Source of the DNA: Verrucomicrobiales bacterium
GTDB lineage: Bacteria; Verrucomicrobiota; Verrucomicrobiia; Verrucomicrobiales; DEV007
DNA: 64,000 nucleotides
NCBI GenBank assembly: GCA_029213005.1
Contig: JARGPI010000031.1
Location: 1 to 64,000 of the forward strand
Reading direction: 5' to 3'
Shown: positions 59,966 through 64,000 of the stretch, piece by piece
Layout: every line of letters starts with the position of its first letter
How positions within the stretch are numbered: the stretch's first letter is position 1
Position numbers and translations under genes: made by a program
The notes under the pieces: model-generated
Databases searched by the model: none
What the model saw: the letters and a program-made list of their open reading frames with translations, nothing else
What the model was told of the DNA's origin: nothing

Positions 59966-60562
59966 TTAGAACGGTATATCGTCATCATCCTCATCAGGCG
60001 CCGGTCCGCTCGGGGCCGCTGGAGGCGCTTGCTGCTGAGGTGGTGCGGGCTGCTGTTGTTGAGGAGGTTGCGGCTGTGCCGGGGGTGGGGAATAAGCATT
60101 CCCTGCGGCGGGTTGAGACGGTTGTTGTGGTGGAGGTTGATAGGACTGAGCTTGTTGAGGCGGGGCTTGATAACCTTGATTCGACTGATAGTTGCTTCCG
60201 CCTCCGCTGCCACCACTGCTGTTGTTGTCCCGGCTGCCCAATAATTGGATATTTTCTCCAATTACCCGGAGACGAGTTCGCTGTTGGCCGGTGTTTTTAT
60301 CCTCCCAACTGTCCAAATTGAGCCGTCCTTCAACATAAAGGGGGCGTCCTTTGCTGCAGTAATCACAAACCACCTCAGCCTGGCGTCCCCACAAAGTCAC
60401 GTCCACAAACGTCGTTTCCTCGCGACGTTGTCCGTCGTCCATGTTGAAATAACGATTTATCGCCAATCCAATATCCGTCACCGCAGTTCCTTTCGGAGTG
60501 CGCCGGAGTTCAGGATCCCGGGTGAGGTTTCCCATCAACATGACTTTGTTAAGGTTTGGCAT
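59966..60562 (-). CDS. ssb: Single-stranded DNA-binding protein
   Basis: A 198-residue SSB. The OB fold covers residues 1-110 (MPNLNKVMLMGNLTRDPELR, TFVDVTLWGRQAEVVCDYCS, KGRPLYVEGRLNLDSWED). A Gln/Pro/Gly-rich linker follows, and the C-terminal tip is acidic with the DDIPF end that recruits replication and repair proteins. It is complete and typical. A long plus-strand open frame over its linker is only a shadow of the repetitive codons. Confidence 0.95.
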   Translation of the reverse strand: MPNLNKVMLMGNLTRDPELRRTPKGTAVTDIGLAINRYFNMDDGQRREETTFVDVTLWGRQAEVVCDYCSKGRPLYVEGRLNLDSWEDKNTGQQRTRLRVIGENIQLLGSRDNNSSGGSGGGSNYQSNQGYQAPPQQAQSYQPPPQQPSQPAAGNAYSPPPAQPQPPQQQQPAPPQQQAPPAAPSGPAPDEDDDDIPF

Positions 60563-60654
60563 AGCTCAAATTATTAAGGTTCTTCGTGGAAATAGCAAAA
60601 AGCTTTCCCGTGTTCATGATGACATCATTATTCCCGGTTTCAAGAAATTCCCGA

Positions 60655-61488
60655 TTATGCGACCGCTCGGCGATAAAGCGTGTCGACCACATTGCGCACA
60701 TATTGCTCATCGGACAGCCCGAGGGTGATGTCCTCGGGGAACTCAGTCAGTTCGCGGAAATGATCAGCGATCTCTCCGAAAACCATCAGTCTTTCGCGTT
60801 CTCCCAGCTCATTTCTCCGCAGCACCGCATCCAGCGCAATCCGCGCTTCCTCGGGCCCACTGTTTTGCCGAAGCCTCGCTTCGAGATGAGGGTGGGAAGC
60901 AAAAGAATTGTCAATCTGATCGAGAATTTCGCCAATTTCCGGCACGTTGACGGTGACTTCCCGGACTACCACCGTCCCGGCTGCGATGTCCCCGATTCGC
61001 TGGCAACGCTTCGTCAGGGTGCAGAAAATGCCGCCGATCAGATAAAACGCGGATGGCATGATGTCGACGAGCCGGAACAGATTGCGGATCACGATCTGGC
61101 CGAGCGTGAGAGAGAGCCCTCTTTCATCCATCACCCGGAGATGTAGAACCCGTTTTCCGACCGTTTGGCCCTTCCAGAGCCACTCAAGAATGGCGCCATA
61201 CAGCATAAAGAGGACAAAAGTGAAAAGAATAAAAGCTCCCGTCCCCAGGTCGGTCAGATACGGTCCGATGTATGGCAGTCCGGCAAAAAAGGCGTTAAAA
61301 ATCGTGAAAATGATCGAAACCGTGATCATAATCGCGAGGAGCACCAGCAGATCCACCATCAAGGCGAGCCCCCTCGTCACGGGCCCCGCAAGGGGGAGTT
61401 GGAAAGAAACTCCTTCCGGTGTCCGAATTTGAAGGCTGACGGTTCTACCCAGCATGAATGGAATCGGGTTGCCTGGTTCTTCCGGCAA
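60655..61488 (-). CDS. RDD-family membrane protein
   Basis: A 277-residue protein (ATG 61455 is an alternative start that gives MLGRTVSLQIRTPEGVSF). The RDD domain (about residues 30-170) has the diagnostic R..A...D pattern: RGLALMVDLLVLLAIMITVS, WKGQTVGKRVLHLRVMDERG and RNLFRLVDIMPSAF. The C-terminal part is cytosolic and helical. Its start overlaps the end of the SpoIIM-like gene, so the two are co-translated. Such pairs often accompany MoxR/DUF58 genes, which are absent here. Confidence 0.85.
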   Translation of the reverse strand: MPEEPGNPIPFMLGRTVSLQIRTPEGVSFQLPLAGPVTRGLALMVDLLVLLAIMITVSIIFTIFNAFFAGLPYIGPYLTDLGTGAFILFTFVLFMLYGAILEWLWKGQTVGKRVLHLRVMDERGLSLTLGQIVIRNLFRLVDIMPSAFYLIGGIFCTLTKRCQRIGDIAAGTVVVREVTVNVPEIGEILDQIDNSFASHPHLEARLRQNSGPEEARIALDAVLRRNELGERERLMVFGEIADHFRELTEFPEDITLGLSDEQYVRNVVDTLYRRAVA

Positions 61489-62455
61489 AGAGGAGGAAAC
61501 AGATGAGAGCGATGAGTTGAAGAACTCCGAATGCGATCTTTATCGGGTAAACCGTGGGACCGTGATATTGCGAGAGGAACGATTCGACGAGTCCCGCCCA
61601 AACCAGCATCAAAGCAGCGCCGCCGACGATCGTGAGCAAATCGCTGCGGATCCTGCGGAAGCGCTGCGCAAGGCGAAGGTTGGTTCCCCAGCCGAACATG
61701 GCGTGAGCAATGATCAAACCAGCCTGACCGCCCAGAATAATTGCCGGGATTTCCACCGAGCCATGAGGCAGCAGCCAACCGGTTAAAAACACGCCCTGGC
61801 CATCCGCAATATAATCAAAAACGACCACCCCGAGGATGATCCCGTTATAAAACAGAAGGAAGACAGTGAAAATCCCGAAGAAAACCCCGACCACCATTGC
61901 CAGGATGGTCACCCGGATATTGTTTGCCATCAGTTGAGCCGAAAACGTGTTGCGCCGCTCGAAACCGTCGAACTGCTTTTTCTCCTCCTTGGCCACCCGG
62001 TCGGAGGGCTTCCCGCTGAGGTGGCTGAAGGAGCCGATGAAACTCGTTTTATGCTGGGGCGCAAACTTCATTACCCCCGCGCCAAAAAGACCGCCGATCA
62101 GGAAACTGAATAATGAGATCATAAAAGCGATCCAGTGACGCCGGAAAGTCGACGGGAAGACCCGCAGGAACCAGTGGACGGGGCGGAATGGGATCGTGGA
62201 GCCCCGTTTTTCATGGAGTCGGCTGTAAGAGCGGGCCACCAGATTTTCCAGGAACTGGGCCACTTCGACCTCGCCGGCGAAGGTTTTCAACTTCACGAGA
62301 TCCGACGACGCTCTCTGATAAAGGTAGTGAAAACGCCGTGCCTCCGGAAGAGACATTTTCCAGTCCGGTTGTTCCTCCTGCTTTTTTAACACAGCCGTCA
62401 GCTCGTCCCAGTAGGGACGTTCTTTGCTAACAAACTGATTGAGGTCAAGAATCAA
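61445..62455 (-). CDS. Stage II sporulation protein M-like (SpoIIM) membrane protein
   Basis: A 336-residue protein. After a 90-residue cytosolic helical start (FVSKERPYWDELTAVLKKQE) there are about five membrane segments: WIAFMISLFSFLIGGLFGAG, ILAMVVGVFFGIFTVFLLFY, then GSVEIPAIILGGQAGLIIAH, which is the hallmark SpoIIM segment, and two more near the C-terminus. In non-sporulating bacteria this family pairs with RDD proteins, as here. Its role in such bacteria is unknown, possibly linked to envelope remodelling. Confidence 0.85.
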   Translation of the reverse strand: MILDLNQFVSKERPYWDELTAVLKKQEEQPDWKMSLPEARRFHYLYQRASSDLVKLKTFAGEVEVAQFLENLVARSYSRLHEKRGSTIPFRPVHWFLRVFPSTFRRHWIAFMISLFSFLIGGLFGAGVMKFAPQHKTSFIGSFSHLSGKPSDRVAKEEKKQFDGFERRNTFSAQLMANNIRVTILAMVVGVFFGIFTVFLLFYNGIILGVVVFDYIADGQGVFLTGWLLPHGSVEIPAIILGGQAGLIIAHAMFGWGTNLRLAQRFRRIRSDLLTIVGGAALMLVWAGLVESFLSQYHGPTVYPIKIAFGVLQLIALICFLLFAGRTRQPDSIHAG

Positions 62456-62626
62456 GACGGATCGAATATGACGGAAACCGTTTTCCTATTCAAGAATGAA
62501 AAATACCGGTCCAAAATTCGATAATTTTTATAAACGCATCTCAGAACTGACGCTTATATCTTATTTTTATTTAATATTTGATTGAATTTGATGTTTCATC
62601 GGCTAAAGTTTTAAAAACTTTTCCAC

Positions 62627-63352
62627 ATGAAAACAATAATCCCTATTTTTCTTCTGATCAGCTCGGCCGCCATGCCGGGTTCATCAGCTGATGGGGACCA
62701 ACCGGCAGTGTGGAAGAGTCGGGACTATCGCAGTGTTAATCCGGCGCATCAGGTCGTGGAACCACCAATCCCCGGAGCAACTAACGGGCCTTTGGTTGAG
62801 AAGGCATCAGTCCTGTCTGCCGGAGAAGTTGCTGCAGTTCCTGCTGAGAGTCACTCAGCGGAGGAAGCACTCGGGATAGCGACCACTCACTTCAGACGTG
62901 GACTGTGGGAGTCGGCTGCCGAATGGTACATCAAGGCGTTGGAGGCAGATCCCGCCAGTGCCGCCGCTGCGGAGGGTCTTGCCATGAGCGCATTTCAGGC
63001 TGGCGAATATCACTATGCCTATCGGGTCGGGACTGATTTGGCGGAATTTTTCCCCGGGCTCACCGATAAGGTCGTCCTGGCCGCTAACGAGGAAATCAGT
63101 CTTCTTTTGAGGAACAGCCGGTTTGAGGAAGCCGGAGAGATGATTGCTCAATTTCCCGCAGAAGAGACAGGTCTGGCCCTGTCCCGCGAGAAATTAAAAT
63201 TACTCAAAAAACTTAATTACACACAAACAGACATCGAACGGGTCCGGGGCGCGAGTCCCGGGCCAATCGATAAAGTTGAAGGTGCGAAAGCGCCGTTGAC
63301 GGGAGACGCATCCTTCAACTTTATCGATATCGGTAAGACGACGAAAAAATAA
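62627..63352 (+). CDS. Secreted TPR-like protein
   Basis: A 241-residue protein with a signal peptide (IIPIFLLISSAAMPGSSA). Residues about 80-145 are two TPR-type helix pairs (EEALGIATTHFRRGLWESAA, EWYIKALEADPASAAAAEGL, AMSAFQAGEYHYAYRVGTDL), and the rest is helical with a charged tail. It probably serves as a protein-binding periplasmic component. A clear terminator follows at 63443-63480. The 171 bp before it are AT-rich and hold the likely promoter. Confidence 0.7.
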   Translation: MKTIIPIFLLISSAAMPGSSADGDQPAVWKSRDYRSVNPAHQVVEPPIPGATNGPLVEKASVLSAGEVAAVPAESHSAEEALGIATTHFRRGLWESAAEWYIKALEADPASAAAAEGLAMSAFQAGEYHYAYRVGTDLAEFFPGLTDKVVLAANEEISLLLRNSRFEEAGEMIAQFPAEETGLALSREKLKLLKKLNYTQTDIERVRGASPGPIDKVEGAKAPLTGDASFNFIDIGKTTKK

Positions 63353-63442
63353 TTTATTAGGTGGCAGTGTCGGCTGGGTGGTATCAGCCGCACTTCTAAA
63401 AACTCGGGCTTTCTGTGGTAAGGAGCTCCGATTCAAAAGGAA

Positions 63443-63480
63443 GGGGCAGCTTGTGGTGGGCTGCCCCTTTTCTTGTTTTC
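63443..63480 (+). terminator. Rho-independent terminator after the TPR-like gene
   Basis: GGGGCAGC and GCTGCCCC form a perfect 8-bp stem with a 9-nt loop, followed by TTTTCTTGTTTT. Confidence 0.9.
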
Positions 63481-63540
63481 CGGTTTTCTCAAAGAATCGA
63501 TAAAATTTTAATCAAATGCGTGTAGAATCTGTTTCCAATC

Positions 63541-64000
63541 ATGGAAGGAGGAAAGGTTCTCATTGTCGATCCGGATCGAACAACCGGCGACACACTGAAA
63601 GATTGGTTCAAAAAAACAGATCACCGGATTTCCGTGGTCGATACCGGTGCGAAGGCAATTTCTCTGATTGAGTCTTCTCATTTCGACGTTGTATTGGCGG
63701 AATATCAAATCGAAGGGGTTCGGGAGTTCGACCTGGTAAAAGAAATTCGCCGGACCCGACCCAATCTCCCGGTTGTGATTTTTACGGGAAAGTATGACAG
63801 TCGAACCGCTATCGAAGTCGTCAAAGCGGGCGCATTTGATTTTCTTCCCAAACCTCTCGAAAAAGCCGAAATTTTCCGGGTGCTGGACGAAGCCATCAAT
63901 TCATCCCGAAGCTCCGCCAATCCGATCAATATCGGCGGCGAAGACGCGGAAGGCGACGGTACTTCGGATGCTTTAATCGGGAAAAGCCGGGCGATGCTGG
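63541..64000 (+). CDS. NtrC-type sigma54-dependent response regulator, truncated by the window end; Glu at the phosphoacceptor site
   Basis: The first 153 codons are seen. The receiver domain has VLIVDPDRTTG and FTGKY, with Lys in FLPKPLEKAE, but the phosphoacceptor site DVVLAEYQIEG places Glu54 (codon GAA) where Asp is expected. The AAA+ ATPase domain begins near residue 147 (ALIGKSRAML), the usual sigma54-activator sequence. Glu at this site can mimic phosphorylation, so the protein may be constitutively active or regulated otherwise. The rest, including the DNA-binding domain, lies beyond the window. Confidence 0.85.
   Translation, partial: MEGGKVLIVDPDRTTGDTLKDWFKKTDHRISVVDTGAKAISLIESSHFDVVLAEYQIEGVREFDLVKEIRRTRPNLPVVIFTGKYDSRTAIEVVKAGAFDFLPKPLEKAEIFRVLDEAINSSRSSANPINIGGEDAEGDGTSDALIGKSRAML

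Noticed and set aside
59818..60321. Plus-strand 167-codon frame with many Glu/Val residues
   Set aside because: It is the antisense of the Gln/Pro-rich SSB linker; the codon repeats keep the opposite strand open.

Overview
The window looks like chromosomal DNA of a PVC-superphylum bacterium, most likely Verrucomicrobiota. The reasons are the DUF1501 / pre-peptidase / DUF1549-DUF1553 gene trio, a Planctomycete-type cytochrome with an SHD1-like tail, two formylglycine sulfatases, Tat-exported sugar isomerase-like proteins, a DUF6797-type cytochrome and weak Shine-Dalgarno signals. This is inferred from gene content; no rRNA gene is present to confirm it.

Region 1-5.4 kb is visibly AT-richer and looks accessory. 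It holds the N-terminal 1201 codons of a very large minus-strand SMEK-type protein with helical repeats and a PIN-like segment, and a small-ORF/nucleotidyltransferase pair resembling a toxin-antitoxin module. Region 5.4-10 kb carries an agarase-like secreted glycosidase between two diverged copies of a 226-bp repeat, and a sulfatase with a C-terminal frameshift. Region 10-18 kb is a signalling block: a discoidin-like sensor kinase with its LuxR regulator, an orphan GspF-like protein, a two-gene relative of cyanobacterial OmpA/MotB-like proteins, and a hybrid kinase that lost its phosphoacceptor histidine. Region 18-24 kb has leuC, an SRP RNA gene (minus strand), trpB, a sialidase-like enzyme and a Tat-exported propeller protein, with GTAG-headed REP elements.

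At 24.1-25.6 kb a retron-like reverse transcriptase with a roughly 140-residue N-terminal extension follows a highly structured RNA-like leader that has the layout of msr-msd, including a candidate a1/a2 pairing. This is the best candidate for an undescribed system. Next to it lie a NYN nuclease and a histone H1-like basic protein. Region 26.5-32.6 kb is the DUF1549/PPC/DUF1501 operon. Region 32.7-39 kb holds an isomerase, an MFS transporter, a methyltransferase, and FHA, PhnA-type, cytochrome and DUF6941 proteins. Region 39.3-45 kb places a degenerate PurL paralogue tail-to-tail with a full-length PurL. Region 45-51.6 kb has transport, esterase, Dps and cytochrome genes. Region 51.6-57.2 kb is an AraC-controlled catabolic cluster (HPS-like, dehydrogenase, sulfatase, SDR, sugar isomerase). 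Region 57.3-64 kb has an envelope protein, a LuxR regulator, an ECF sigma factor, SSB, RDD and SpoIIM-like membrane proteins, a TPR-like protein and the start of an NtrC-type regulator whose phosphoacceptor Asp is Glu.

Four intergenic sites carry a 13-bp hyphenated palindrome (consensus TGTACAGGGTACA) in pairs or a triplet with an exact 22-bp repeat distance. No tRNA, rRNA, CRISPR array or intact transposase was seen.
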